Part shown: piece after piece, positions 1-9,692 of the stretch
Layout: each line of letters begins with the position of its first letter
How positions within the stretch are numbered: the first letter of the stretch is position 1
Assembly (NCBI GenBank): GCA_965216025.1
Contig: CBDCEX010000011.1
Span: forward strand, 124,001-188,000
From: JADFQT01 sp965216025
GTDB taxonomy: Bacteria > Chloroflexota > Dehalococcoidia > Lucifugimonadales > UBA3495
Direction: 5' to 3'
DNA length: 64,000 nucleotides
Made by a program: the position numbers and the translations under genes
The notes under the pieces: model-generated
What the model was told of the DNA's origin: nothing
The model's database searches: none
Seen by the model: only the letters and a program-made list of their open reading frames with translations

Positions 1-855
1 CAGCCGTTGCTTGGTGGCTTTGTCCTGGGGCGGTCGGGGAATGTCAATGATAGGGGTAATACCTTTTTCCACCGCGTGCTGGAAGTTGTACAAGGCGTGG
101 TACCCCTTGTCGGCAAGCAGGTAGCGGGGTTTGAGGTCAGGGTGCAGCTTCAGCATGGCATCCAGGTCCGACCGCAGACGGGGCCCCTCAAGCGCGTTGG
201 CTGGAGCGACGGCGGCGTACAGCGGCAGTCCGTAGTAAGCGTCGTTCCCGGCGTGGACCTTGTACCCGTAGAAGAACTCCTTGTCGCCCTTGACTTGGCT
301 TTTATTCTTGGGCGTCCGGTAGCCCCACCGTGCCTCTTGGTCCGCGGAGGGCTTCCGCCTGGGGTTGGCGTAAGCTACCACGTCGGTGGCGTCAAAGGCG
401 ATGATTTCACCGAGCCGGGGAGCGTCGGCGGGGATTATTCCCGACTCTTTCAGTCGCTCAATTTCGGTGTCGCACCTGGCCATGACGCCAGCCATCATCT
501 GCCTGTGCTGTCCCCGGTGGGGGACCATGGCCCTCTTGAACCGGCTGTAGGTGCTTTCGGTAGGTGCCTCCGCAAGTCTGCACAGGTCCAGGAACCTGGG
601 ATTGGTGGCAAGCATTCGCAGGAACCGGTTGGCGTATCGTTCCCTGAGAACGAATTGCAGCAGGTGTAGGCGCAGCATGGCGTCGGCGGGGTAGCCAGGG
701 CGCCCGCCCCGGCCAAGCCGGTGCGGTTCGTCCAGGGCCTCTGCCAGAGGTTCGCCGGCCTGGGAGAAATGGTCCAGTATGACCCGGAGGAAGTCGTAAC
801 CGCTCCGGGGGGCTTGTCGGTCAAGCCCGTGTATAATATTATTGCGCCGCGCCAC
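1..855 (-). CDS. DDE transposase (DUF772-type), C-terminus cut by window edge
   Basis: The minus frame is open for 285 codons from a GTG at 855 to the window edge, so the 3' end is missing. The start is chosen from a purine-rich ribosome site (GGGAAAGGAA) about 8 nt upstream. The N-terminal part has the helical DUF772-like region (YPADAMLRLHLLQFVLRERY). Two acidic catalytic positions are visible, in FDATDV and in LLADKGYH, as expected for an IS4/IS5-class DDE transposase. The third (Glu) would lie outside the window. The open frame on the opposite strand is its shadow. The exact IS family is not certain. Confidence 0.8.
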   Translation of the reverse strand, partial: MARRNNIIHGLDRQAPRSGYDFLRVILDHFSQAGEPLAEALDEPHRLGRGGRPGYPADAMLRLHLLQFVLRERYANRFLRMLATNPRFLDLCRLAEAPTESTYSRFKRAMVPHRGQHRQMMAGVMARCDTEIERLKESGIIPADAPRLGEIIAFDATDVVAYANPRRKPSADQEARWGYRTPKNKSQVKGDKEFFYGYKVHAGNDAYYGLPLYAAVAPANALEGPRLRSDLDAMLKLHPDLKPRYLLADKGYHALYNFQHAVEKGITPIIDIPRPPQDKATKQRL

Positions 856-883
856 TGGGGAGTTCCTTTCCCTTGTGGATGCA

Positions 884-916
884 GAAGCCGTCGGAGCTAC
901 GAACTCCGGCGGCTTC
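884..916. repeat. Stem-loop in transposase leader
   Basis: Arms of 13 bases (GAAGCCGTCGGAG at 884-896 and its near-perfect complement at 904-916, one G-T type mismatch) are separated by 7 bases. The hairpin lies just upstream of the transposase start on the minus strand. IS elements often carry such hairpins to block read-in transcription; that role is inferred. Confidence 0.5.
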
Positions 917-940
917 ATTTTGACTGGCACAATTGTACTT

Positions 941-963
941 AGCTTGTATCTGAAATACAAGCT
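941..963. repeat. Perfect 9-bp-arm palindrome upstream of transposase
   Basis: AGCTTGTAT at 941-949 and its exact complement ATACAAGCT at 955-963 flank a 5-base loop. It lies about 90 bp upstream of the left-edge transposase start. It may mark the end of that element or be an operator; no target duplication was identified. Confidence 0.4.
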
Positions 964-1640
964 GGAAGTGTCATTTTCGGGCTGAATTTGCCGGAATAAT
1001 TGACGCTGGGTTAGGGATGTGGAGACCGGGTATTGGAGACGGAGTTGGACTGGCTGGATGGGGACGTTCCGATATATTTGGTCTTACCGGGAAGGCAGTC
1101 GTGGCGGGTAGCCAGGGGCAGTGGGGAGGGCAGCAAATCCACTTACTGAGGTTAGTTGGTGGTTGACTGCTGCGGGGAGTCCTTGTTGCCGGGGCCTGAG
1201 CTCCTTAGACTTGTCTGATTCGGTAGACTCTAATTATACCACCGTCGGAGGAGGCGTCAAATGGCCGGCGTCAAGGTGTTGGGCCGCTGACGGATTTCGT
1301 TGCCACCCTGGCAGAATGGGTCATGTCGTCCCCGAGTTCCTTAGTTTTGCAATTTTCTCATCTTATATCCGCTCCCCAAAAATATCTCCTCTTTCGATGA
1401 TGCCGGCGCGGGATGCAGTGGGCAGTAAAAGCGACACTGCCCCGGCTATGACCGAGACAATGATGGGGACCGGAACGGTGAACTCGTTCACCGCGGAGGT
1501 CCGCCTGGGTTCACTGTAAACTCCGGGTAAGCTCCGGGCCGGTAGGGCCGGCATCTGGCCAGCCCCACCAGATGCGACGGGCAGTAGAAAGAATACGCGG
1601 TGGCTTCGGATCTTACTCCCAGATTGGAGAAGGACTACTA
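964..1640. other. No convincing gene
   Basis: The stretch between the left-edge transposase leader and the repeat element at 1641 contains only short frames with no recognisable motif. A minus frame across 1363-1520 has a hydrophobic stretch (VPIIVSVIAGAVSLLLP) that could be the remnant of a membrane protein, but nothing supports an intact gene. Confidence 0.4.
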
Positions 1641-1873
1641 AACCAAAGCCAAGTGGAATCTGCATCGACACCGGATTGGGCAGCACTGCCAACACCGTCA
1701 TTCCGGAGAACGCCGGAATCCAGGGAACAGCGGAGAATGCATTTTCCTGGACACCGGCGTAAGCCGGTGTGACGAAGGATTTTGCTCCTTCGGGTTGTGT
1801 AAACTAACACACTGCCGATTGCCGAAGCAGACTTTGGGGTTTAGCTAAATGTAGTTTTCACCTTGGTAGTTAG
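1641..1873. repeat. MITE-like remnant with IS630-type ends
   Basis: The left end (AACCAAAGCCAAGTGG from 1641, preceded by TA) and the right end (ATGTAGTTTTCACCTTGG ending near 1867, followed by TTAGTA) resemble the two ends of the IS630 element at 33589-36191 in this window. No transposase frame lies between them. The interior holds a dispersed palindrome at 1696-1723 (CATTCCGG...CCGGAAT) and a second hairpin at 1751-1770. The simplest reading is a non-autonomous IS630 derivative; the ends are degenerate, so this is moderate. Confidence 0.4.
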
Positions 1874-1925
1874 TATAGGAACCGTTGGCTCTAGCTCCGC
1901 TGGAATAGGGGCCGCTCTCCGGCCT

Positions 1926-2483
1926 TTAAACCGGCAGAATCTGTTCTGTTCTTTCGGGGACCAGGTCGGTATCAAAGGCATTCGTGTTAAAGGCCAGCAG
2001 ACCGTAGTACCCCATCAGCAAAGTCAGTTCCACCAATCCCTGGACTCCAAACTGTTCCTGGGCTGCCTGAAAGGAGCCTCGGCTGACATGGTGGGTGCGA
2101 AAGAACTCCTGACCGTAGTTCACCACGGCAGCCTCATCGGGGGAAGGGTTTGGCAATTCGCGCTTATCCCGCAGAGCGTCAACCAGCGCGTCGCTGAGAC
2201 CAGCCCGGCGGCCAGACCCCGCATGGGAATTCCATATGTGCTGGCTATCTAGTTCCCGGGCCGTGACCAGCATTGCCAGCTCTTGGACCTTCTGGGGCAG
2301 AGTGGACTCATTGCGCAGGTAGTTGGAGAGTTGACCGGCGAGACGTTGGGCTTCCGGAACGTGAATCATCACAGAACCCGGGCCATTCCGGGGAACAGAG
2401 CCGGTCCTTTGCACCATCTGATCAAAGGCATCCCGTTGGTTCTCCGGAACACTTTCCCTGGTGGCGATTGGTATTCTAGCCAT
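1926..2483 (-). CDS. Carboxymuconolactone decarboxylase (AhpD-like) family protein
   Basis: The protein has 185 residues. The ATG at 2483 is preceded by a strong AAGGAGG site, which is why a longer upstream frame was not used. The sequence has the helical CMD/AhpD layout, with VQELAMLVTARELDSQHIWNSHAG in place of the usual region that carries the CxxC motif. The two cysteines of peroxidase-active AhpD are absent, since HIWNSH replaces the CxxC, so a thiol peroxidase role is not supported. Proteins of this type are common in Chloroflexota and often of unknown substrate. It appears monocistronic. The assignment to the fold is fairly secure, the reaction is not. Confidence 0.75.
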   Translation of the reverse strand: MARIPIATRESVPENQRDAFDQMVQRTGSVPRNGPGSVMIHVPEAQRLAGQLSNYLRNESTLPQKVQELAMLVTARELDSQHIWNSHAGSGRRAGLSDALVDALRDKRELPNPSPDEAAVVNYGQEFFRTHHVSRGSFQAAQEQFGVQGLVELTLLMGYYGLLAFNTNAFDTDLVPERTEQILPV

Positions 2484-2819
2484 ATTATCCTCCTTCCGTC
2501 GGACTTCCCCCGCCTCAACCTGTAGCGGCTTCAATCCGGCCTATCCCTCATAGCGGCGTAAAGGTACTCCCACCACTATATTGGTGTCAATCCTCACCTC
2601 CATATCTCGCCTCCCTACCGGGTAACAAGAAAGGCCCCAAGGTATATCGGTAGGGCTTCTCCGCCACGAACGGCTAAGGACCTCCAACCACTATCGGTCT
2701 CAGAGCTCCACTGGGATTCTATGGCTCCCTGGCGTACTGCTGCAGCTCTATGCGAACGTTGCCGGGGCCTTGACGTAGCATATGGTGCCATTGCGGCCCT
2801 GGCGAATCGGCACCCCTTC
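2484..2819. other. Intergenic, nothing recognised
   Basis: This gap lies between two minus-strand genes and should hold the promoter of the CMD-family gene. No repeat, hairpin with a T-run or ORF was identified. Confidence 0.3.
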
Positions 2820-4118
2820 TCAATCGGGGAAGGCAGACCCCAACTCGTTGTTCATTACCTCAGCCTCATCTAGGTGCTCGTTCAACGGACGTTTCACCAG
2901 GGGTGACAGCAACACCACCGGTAGGATGAGCAAGAACCCTATTCCCGCGTTTAGCCCAATAGCTAGGGAGATTCCAAAGGCCCCGGCCAATAATCCGATT
3001 TCTGAGTTTCCGACCAGGTGTCCTATGCCATTGACCAAACCTTGCGAACCCATAATCCGTCCCCTCATTGCCGATGGGGAAGACAAGAGCAAAATAGTGC
3101 TCTGCATCGTGCTGAATCCCGCCTGCCCAATGCCAGCCGCGAGCAGGAGAAGAAATGAAAGCGCAAACCACGGGGACCAAGCCATCAGGCTCACTCCTAA
3201 CGCCACTGTCAAGGACCCGACTACGAAATAGCGCCCGTGATAGCTGAAGCTATTTCTTAACCCTATTATTGCCGCGCCAAATAAAGTGCCAATCCCCCCG
3301 GCTGCGCCCAGGAAACCGCCCCAGGCTTCACTGACCTGCAAGAAATCTCGGGCAATAACCGGTATAAAATACTGAATGGGCAGGACCAGAGCGTTCATCA
3401 CCAGGGAAATAGCAAGTACCCCGAAAACCATTCCATTAGTTACAGAATGCCTGATGCCCTCCTTGAGGCCTCTCGATACCGCGACCTCCTTTGACCTAAC
3501 CTCCGCAGTTTGGGGTAACTTGACCCGGGTAATCAGCAGCAGGGCGCCCAGGTCCAGTACCGCTATAGCCACATAGGCTCCCGTGAATCTGGTCTCCGCG
3601 ATGAGGAGACCACCAGCCACTGGACCTAAAATCTTGCCGCCGTTGTTAATTATCGTCTCCAAGGACATAGCATTGGCAATTCGCTGGGAACCAGCCAGGT
3701 CGAAGATAGCAGTCCTTCGCGCCGGGTCGTCCAGCACCTTGGCTATACCTAGAACGAAAATGGCTAAGAACGCTTGCCAGGGCACTTGCTCGGGTTGTAG
3801 GGCATCCACTAGTAACAACGACAACAGAGTAGCGGCCGTGAAAAGGTAAGTGCTATGCACTCCCACTAGGATCCAACGCCGGTCTAACCGGTCGGCAAGC
3901 AGGCCTGCGAAAAGGGACAAAACTGGACGGGGGGCATTTAGGAAGACCGCTATCAGCGCAACCTGAAACGCGGAATCGGTCAGATCAAGGACCAGATAAC
4001 CCAGTACCAGAATTTCCATGCTCCGCGAGATATCATGGATCAATCTGGCAGACCACAAGAACCTCAAGTTTTTGCCCAGTAACAGCGAAGCAGCGGGAAT
4101 GTTGGAAAGTCTTTTCAA
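2820..4118 (-). CDS. MFS transporter, EntS/DUF894-like exporter
   Basis: This 432-residue integral membrane protein has about 12 hydrophobic segments. The sequence between TM2 and TM3 (GLLADRLDRRWIL) is the classic MFS loop motif with the GxLaDrxdRR signature. A second related loop occurs in the C-terminal half near SSPSAMRGRIMG. The layout fits the MFS_3 (enterobactin exporter-like) group, which exports small molecules by proton antiport. The start is a TTG at 4118 with a weak ribosome site, so the first few residues are uncertain. It is not obviously in an operon with the DUF255 gene upstream, since about 270 nt separate them. The substrate is unknown. Confidence 0.8.
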   Translation of the reverse strand: MKRLSNIPAASLLLGKNLRFLWSARLIHDISRSMEILVLGYLVLDLTDSAFQVALIAVFLNAPRPVLSLFAGLLADRLDRRWILVGVHSTYLFTAATLLSLLLVDALQPEQVPWQAFLAIFVLGIAKVLDDPARRTAIFDLAGSQRIANAMSLETIINNGGKILGPVAGGLLIAETRFTGAYVAIAVLDLGALLLITRVKLPQTAEVRSKEVAVSRGLKEGIRHSVTNGMVFGVLAISLVMNALVLPIQYFIPVIARDFLQVSEAWGGFLGAAGGIGTLFGAAIIGLRNSFSYHGRYFVVGSLTVALGVSLMAWSPWFALSFLLLLAAGIGQAGFSTMQSTILLLSSPSAMRGRIMGSQGLVNGIGHLVGNSEIGLLAGAFGISLAIGLNAGIGFLLILPVVLLSPLVKRPLNEHLDEAEVMNNELGSAFPD

Positions 4119-4386
4119 ATGAAGTTCTGAATTCTGTAGATTGTTCGGTCGGCCAGTTTCATTCAGCTGTTACTTTGATTTGGCCCAACATACGCCCGGC
4201 AGACGACGAAGGTCAATGGCCGATAAGCCACTTCACCTCCTCAGGGCAATTCCATTAGATGGGAGGTGGGGAAGCCCCAGTTGCCAGGGGAAGCGGTGAC
4301 CACTCCCATCCTAACTTTCTTCCATCGAGGGGGAAGGGCTAGAGTGGGGATGAGGGAGTAGGTATCAGTTTCAGTTGGTCGCAGTA

Positions 4387-6162
4387 CTAGGCTAGCTGTT
4401 GCCAGGGACGGGATTTTTTTAGTTCCCCGATACCCTTCGTCGTGGTTATGGGCGCCAGGCATTTCTCGCCCATGCAGGCATAAAGCGCTGGTGTCCTTCC
4501 TTCAGGAAATCCTTGAGCGGCGATGCGGACGCCGTCCTGCGCTGGATCTAGCAATTGGGTAATCTTGTGCGGGGCATAGATGCTATTTGCGGCCTTCACG
4601 ATGGCTTTTGTTCGAGCATCCTCCAGCGAGCCGACCACGACCAGGCGCACCGGTCGGTGCTCCAGCATATCCCAAGCCCGGCCCCAAGCGGCTCCGGCCG
4701 GTAGGAAAAGCCGCTCCTCGTCCTCCTCCACTCGTCGGGCACCCCTGGCGCCGGAATAGCTGCTATCTGCACCAATATTCAAAAATGTCTCCAGGGTGTT
4801 CCTGGCCAAACTCTGGTAGGTTTCAGCGCCGGTTAGGTCGAATAGGACCAACCAGGCCTCAGCGAGCAGAGAGTTTTCTAGTACCGACTTGTCTCCGTAT
4901 TCGCCGCTTGTCACCGGTACGTCATAATAGCCGCCATCGGGCGCCTTGAAAATCCTCTGGATAGTATCGCCCGCTGCAACAGCTCGGTCGAGATACTCGA
5001 GCTTTCCCGTCACCTGATGGCAGGATAGCAGGGCACGGAGAAAGAATACTTGATCCTCCAAAAGCGGAGGCTGCTCACCAAAATCGCCAACCACATGAGA
5101 TAGGCCCCGATCCGCGCTCCAGCTTTGGTTCTCGAGGAGGTCCAGAATGCGCACTGCCACCGTCAAGTAGGTAGGCCGATTGAGAACGGAGAAGGCTCGC
5201 AACAGGCAATCCGCGGCCAGTGCGTTCCAGCCCGTATAAAAAGTCCGGTCGATGCTTGGCTTTATGGCCGGTACCCGATCTACCCAGGGCAACCGATAGT
5301 ACTCTTCGCCGGCGTCTTGGCTGGCGTAGAATAATCCTCGGTCCGGGTCATGAAGGGTGCCCAACAGGTAACCCAGGGCTCCTGCAGCTAGGTTCTTGTA
5401 GCTAGATTTACCAGTAGACTGGTAGGCTTCCAGATATAGGATCACTAAATTGGCGTTGGTGACCAGCATCTTCTCGTAGTGCGGGACCTTCCAATCCCGA
5501 GCCACAGAGTACCGGAAGAAACCTTGATCCTTTTGGTCATAGAGACCGATCTTCATTCCTTCCAGAGTACGGACCACCATTTTCAGGAGATCGGTGTCTC
5601 CCGACCGGCTATGGAGAGCCAGCAAAAATCTAAGCCCTTCCCAGGGCGGTTGCTTCGGCTCAATGCCAAAACCCCCAAAATCCCGGTCATAAAGCTCTTC
5701 CAGCCGGGCCAATACCAGCCGGACCGGGGATTGACCCTGGCTTTCGGCCCGGCGTATGGCAGACGGAGTGGGCTCGACATTTGGCTTGACGTCCGGCGAT
5801 GCGGGGTATCTATCCGAGACCTGCTCCAAGAGCCGGGCCATCTCCTCTGGCGGGGTGTATACCTTTCCGGCGAGAAGTTCACCTTTATCACTCAACAGAG
5901 CTACTGAAGGAAAGCCGCCCTGGTTGTATTTCCGAGAAAGGTCTGGTCGCCGGTCAACATCGACCCGCACCGGAATGTAGCGGGAGGAGACCAGGTTTAT
6001 AACCTGGGCATCGGCATAGGTAGTCTGGTCCATCACATGGCACCAGTGGCACCAGGTGGCGGTGAGGCTGAGCAGGACGGGTTTGCCCTGACGGCGGGCC
6101 CGTAGAAAAGTGTCCTCGCTCCAATCCTGCCAATCAATGCCATTATCCGCTGGCTCTGTCAC
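4387..6162 (-). CDS. Thioredoxin-domain protein of the YyaL/DUF255 family
   Basis: The protein has 591 residues from a GTG at 6162 with a GAGAGG site 5-7 nt upstream. Residues 1-130 form a thioredoxin-like domain with the family signature WCHWCHVM; the two cysteines are at 38 and 41. The rest is the (alpha/alpha) barrel-like portion resembling glycosyl hydrolases, with repeated helical segments such as YTGWNALAADCLLRAF. Family members (human SPATA20, Bacillus YyaL) are usually 650-700 residues. This one lacks the typical N-terminal PYLLQHAHNPVDW block but keeps a trace of it (IDWQDW). No signal peptide is seen, so it is probably cytoplasmic. Its biochemical role is not established in the family. 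Confidence 0.85.
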   Translation of the reverse strand: MTEPADNGIDWQDWSEDTFLRARRQGKPVLLSLTATWCHWCHVMDQTTYADAQVINLVSSRYIPVRVDVDRRPDLSRKYNQGGFPSVALLSDKGELLAGKVYTPPEEMARLLEQVSDRYPASPDVKPNVEPTPSAIRRAESQGQSPVRLVLARLEELYDRDFGGFGIEPKQPPWEGLRFLLALHSRSGDTDLLKMVVRTLEGMKIGLYDQKDQGFFRYSVARDWKVPHYEKMLVTNANLVILYLEAYQSTGKSSYKNLAAGALGYLLGTLHDPDRGLFYASQDAGEEYYRLPWVDRVPAIKPSIDRTFYTGWNALAADCLLRAFSVLNRPTYLTVAVRILDLLENQSWSADRGLSHVVGDFGEQPPLLEDQVFFLRALLSCHQVTGKLEYLDRAVAAGDTIQRIFKAPDGGYYDVPVTSGEYGDKSVLENSLLAEAWLVLFDLTGAETYQSLARNTLETFLNIGADSSYSGARGARRVEEDEERLFLPAGAAWGRAWDMLEHRPVRLVVVGSLEDARTKAIVKAANSIYAPHKITQLLDPAQDGVRIAAQGFPEGRTPALYACMGEKCLAPITTTKGIGELKKSRPWQQLA

Positions 6163-6415
6163 GGCGCTTACCTCTCAGTGGCTCCAGATAAAAGTGCGAA
6201 CTCCACACCGGGGCACGGATGTAATTCTATAACAATCCAGCCTATTATCGCTGGTCGTCAGCAGCAGGAAACCAGGGTGAACTGCCAGCGGGGATTCTGG
6301 TGCTAGCCAGACCCACCGGGGAGCTTTCAGCCCAGGCTTGTATCAGGCGGGTGGATTACCGTCAAGCTGGCCAATAGAATACATTGAAATCCTGGTTGCT
6401 GGGGTCCATCAGTTT

Positions 6416-7416
6416 ATGAAGGTATTAGTGATCGGCGGAACGGGCAACATCAGTCGTGAGGTGGTTGCCGCTCTATTAAGGGATAATCATGAGGTCGTGT
6501 TGTTCAACCGAGGTAAGAATCCGGATCCTCCTCCATCCGACCTTCGGGTAATAAAAGGGGATCGCCGGAACCGCGAGGATTTTGAAAGGAAAATGCTGGC
6601 GGAAAAATTCGATGCCGTCATCGAATCGATATGATTTGTTTCGACGCCGGGGATGCTGCTTCATCGTTGAGGTCCTTCCGAGGCCGGGTGGAACACTTCG
6701 TCCATTGCTCCACAGTGATGACCTACGGGCCCCCTTTCGCCGGAATCAACCTGGATGAAGCCGCTCCCCTGAATGGAATCTCCAAATACGCTTTAGGGAA
6801 AATAGCAGCAGATGAAATGTTCCTACAGGCTTATCAGGAGAACAACTTTCCGGTGACCATCTTCAAGCCGTCTTTAACTTTTGGGGCCAACGTTTTATTA
6901 CCTCAAGCGGGCGGGGATGGGAGCTGGATACACCGGCTCCGCCATGGGAAGCCGATACTCTCCGTAGGAGATGGGCTCAACTACTTCCAATTTCTCCCCT
7001 CCAGGGACGCGGGAATTGCCTTTGCGGCGGTACTTGGCCGCGCGCCAAGCTTGGGGGAAGTCTACAACCTGGTTCATCCTGTTCCCAGAACCTGGGACCA
7101 TTGGCACCGGGAAGTGGGAGAAGCTTTAGGGGTAGAGGTAAAGCTGGTTCACGTCCCTCAGGAGGCTCTGATAGCTATATCACCACTAAGGTTTGGCGAG
7201 TTAAGAGAGAACTTCGGACATACTCAAGTATTCGATGGCGCCAAGCTAGCCACATGTGTTCCGGAGTTCCAGCCGGAAGAGTCATTAATTCCCAGCATCG
7301 CCGAAAGCATCGCTTGGATGGACCGCCACAACCTGGTTCCAGAGAGCCCTGCCAGGGGACTTGAAGACAGAATAATTTCTTTGATGGAGGATTTCCCGTC
7401 CCGCTTCGCCAGCTGA
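6416..7416 (+). pseudogene. NAD-dependent epimerase/dehydratase (extended SDR), frameshifted
   Basis: The N-terminal frame (6416-6634) has the Rossmann start VLVIGGTGNISREVV and ends at a TGA right after FDAVIES. The remaining 261 residues continue in another frame from an ATG at 6631. These carry YALGK (the YxxxK catalytic pair), STVMTYG, and a C-terminal substrate domain like CSP41/isoflavone-reductase-type epimerases. A 5-bp tandem duplication (ATCGA twice, 6620-6629) explains the shift: removing one copy gives an uninterrupted 331-residue frame reading FDAVIDMICFDAG. The two frames now overlap by ATGA, so translational coupling could still make two half proteins. It is either a fresh mutation or a sequencing or assembly error. 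Confidence 0.75.
6620..6629. repeat. 5-bp tandem duplication causing SDR frameshift
   Basis: ATCGA is present twice in direct succession. Deleting one copy restores the reading frame of the SDR gene. Confidence 0.8.
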
Positions 7417-7784
7417 CCTGCCACTGAGTTGGATCGGGTAGGCGCTATCGCACTGCCGCTCTCTCCCGCGCTGAGAGCCTGATACCGCGCCTTCTGAATC
7501 AGGTCTTCCGATATCTTTTAGCCGGGATTCCCCAGATCAAACCAACTTTCCTGGATATAGCTCCCGCGGGGATACCGCCAAATATAATCCCGCATTCCAA
7601 GGGCGTCAAATGCAGTCTGATGCGACCTGATTCACTCAAAGTCCCCGCTTTCATTGGGCAACCACTGTACTGCCAAGCGTAAAATCCCCAGACCGCTTGT
7701 CTACGCCCAAGTCTCGCCCTTGGGAAGCCCCTTTGCCCTGGACGACCCCGTAACCGTAACCAATCCCGACGCTCCTAAAGTGGA
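7417..7784. other. Intergenic, nothing recognised
   Basis: No ORF or repeat could be supported here. The far end of the outer IS1380 element should lie in or near this stretch, but no matching terminal inverted repeat was found by eye. Confidence 0.3.
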
Positions 7785-7964
7785 CTAGCCAGGAGCCAGC
7801 CTAAGCCGACCAATTCGTTCCAGTATCCCGCCTAGCATTTCCCGGCTCACGAGCACCTCAGCAAGCTGAAACACCAGCCTTCCGTCATGGCGCACCAACC
7901 GTCCTCCAGTCTTGATCATCCTGGTCTGCAGACTGGTCAACGACCAGTGCTTCATTGCCTCCGG

Positions 7965-9692
7965 TAAGCCCGAATCCACCGATGGACACGGATGGACAGC
8001 GTGAGGACAACGGAAGGGGGTGAGGGAGTACAGGCGCGATAATCCGGGCTCGAACTTGGGTAGACGGGAGGTTGGCGGGCGGTCTGCAGGCGCTTTTGGG
8101 GGCGCCGATGGCGGCTTACAGTGGCTGTGGCGAGCGAGATGGCGGGATAGGACACGGCAAGAGGCGCTCGCGGACTGGGCCTGGCGCGAGTTTGCGGGGG
8201 ACGTTGGGTTGGCTGGCGGGTCAGTGGCGGACGGGCGCCGTCAGGCTGGGAGTGGAATGGCTCGCAGTCGGGCCAGGGCGCGGCTGAACTGCTCCTCCCA
8301 GGGCCAGCGCTTGGGAAGATGCAGGGTGATCCGGCGTGCCGAGCGGGTGAGCCGTCCGGCCAGGGCGAAGACCCACCGCCGGAGGGTCTTGGTAGTCACG
8401 ATCTGCTCACCCAGGCCGATGCGGGCTGTCCAGCGAGCCAGGTTGTGGGCCATCACCTGTACCGCCAGCCAGGCGCCGTTGGCGGCGAAGCGGCCCGAGG
8501 GGAGATGGTTCAGCCCGACGCCGTACTTGAGGTCGCGTATCGCATTCTCGATCTCGGCGTGGCGGCGGTGGTCAGCCTCCAGTTCCAGGGTCTCCCCGTC
8601 CCGGTCGGTGATGAAGCCGTGATAGCTGTAGGTGGCGAAGAGAGCCAGTTGAGAACCGGGCGCCGGCTTCACCCGCCGGACGATGAGCCGTAGCGGCGCG
8701 GCATCCGGCTCACTCTGGAAGGGGGTGTAGGTGGTTTCGGCCACATCGGCGGCGCCGTCCATCCAGTAAGGAATCGGCGTCCAGGCATCTTCGGGTATCG
8801 CCTCGATGAGATTGTGCAGGCTTTTGTGCTGGCGGATGGTGATGGAGAAGCGGACATCCATCCGGCGGCAGACGGCGACCACGGCGTGGGTATAGAAGCC
8901 GCTGTCAGCCCGCATGGTGAGCTGCCCGCTGGCCCCGCCGCAGCGAACCCGGCTCACCGTCTCACGCAGGAAGTGGGCGGCGCCCCGGGCGGTGTTGGCC
9001 CGGCCCTCGCGCAGGCGGGCCATCAGCACGTCGCCGGTTCCGGCGGCGACGGCCAGCAGTGGGTGATAGCCCCGCGCGCCGGTATAGCCGTGATGGCGGG
9101 CGCCCTCCTTAGCCAGTCCGTAAGTCTCGCAGATCGTCGAATCAAGGTCGATGGTGAATGGCGCGTCGCCGGGTCCGGCGCCGGCCTTCCAGGCCCGGGC
9201 CAGCAACTCGCGGCTCACCCCGTCCAGCTGGCGGACGTGGCCCCAGGTGAAGCTGCGCAGGAAGGTGCCCAGGGTGGATGGCGCTTTGACTACGCAGCCG
9301 AGAGCGCAGGCCGTCCTGCCGGTGCGCAACGCATCGGCGTCGTCGATGCAGTCGCCGCCCGCCAGCGCCGAGGCGACCAGCGTCATTAGCTTGTCGCCGG
9401 TGTTCGCCCGGCCCGGCGCGCCGCCGAGGTCGAGATGCTTCCCGAGGAGTTGGGGAAGGCCAAGGCGCAGGGCGAGGGTGGCGGGAAGGATCAGCCCGGC
9501 ATTGGCCACCAGGCGGTGGTCGTCGAAGGCGATTTGGATGCGGGCGGGGTGGTTGCGTGGTAGCATCTATTGGGTGCTCCTTTTCTGGGACCGGTTTTCT
9601 GTTTCAAAACCATTATCCCAGATTCAGAGGCGCACCCTTTTGTTTCTTCAGCAGGCCTCCCACACGCCGTCCATCGGTGGATTCGGGTTAAG
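7965..9692 (-). mobile_element. Inner IS1380-family insertion sequence, about 1.72 kb
   Basis: Both ends carry the inverted repeat CCCGAATCCACCGATGGAC, starting at 7969 on the plus strand and at 9687 on the minus strand. The target site TAAG (CTTA on the minus strand) is duplicated at 7965-7968 and 9689-9692. The element sits inside the coding sequence of another IS1380 transposase in the same orientation. The intact ends and duplication indicate a simple, fairly recent insertion. Confidence 0.9.
8241..9566 (-). CDS. IS1380-family transposase (inner element), intact
   Basis: The protein has 441 residues. Typical IS1380 blocks are present: PFTIDLDSTICETYG with the first catalytic Asp, LTMRADSGFYTHAVVAVCRR with the second, and ADHRRHAEIENAIRDLKYG with the Glu. 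Length and motif order match the family and there is no internal stop. It lies within 7969-9687, bounded by 19-bp inverted repeats, so the element is probably autonomous. It differs clearly in sequence from the outer IS1380 it interrupts, so this is not self-insertion of one element. Confidence 0.92.
   Translation of the reverse strand: MLPRNHPARIQIAFDDHRLVANAGLILPATLALRLGLPQLLGKHLDLGGAPGRANTGDKLMTLVASALAGGDCIDDADALRTGRTACALGCVVKAPSTLGTFLRSFTWGHVRQLDGVSRELLARAWKAGAGPGDAPFTIDLDSTICETYGLAKEGARHHGYTGARGYHPLLAVAAGTGDVLMARLREGRANTARGAAHFLRETVSRVRCGGASGQLTMRADSGFYTHAVVAVCRRMDVRFSITIRQHKSLHNLIEAIPEDAWTPIPYWMDGAADVAETTYTPFQSEPDAAPLRLIVRRVKPAPGSQLALFATYSYHGFITDRDGETLELEADHRRHAEIENAIRDLKYGVGLNHLPSGRFAANGAWLAVQVMAHNLARWTARIGLGEQIVTTKTLRRWVFALAGRLTRSARRITLHLPKRWPWEEQFSRALARLRAIPLPA

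Noticed and set aside
7..669. Open plus-strand frame of 220 codons at the left edge
   Set aside because: It is the antisense shadow of the DDE transposase on the minus strand, which shows catalytic motifs.
1363..1701. Minus frame with a hydrophobic stretch
   Set aside because: No ribosome site or homologous motif; it overlaps the MITE-like repeat, so it is at most debris.
8020..8622. Plus frames of 200 codons and less within 8.0-8.7 kb
   Set aside because: They lie opposite the inner IS1380 transposase and its 3' end, with no domain evidence.
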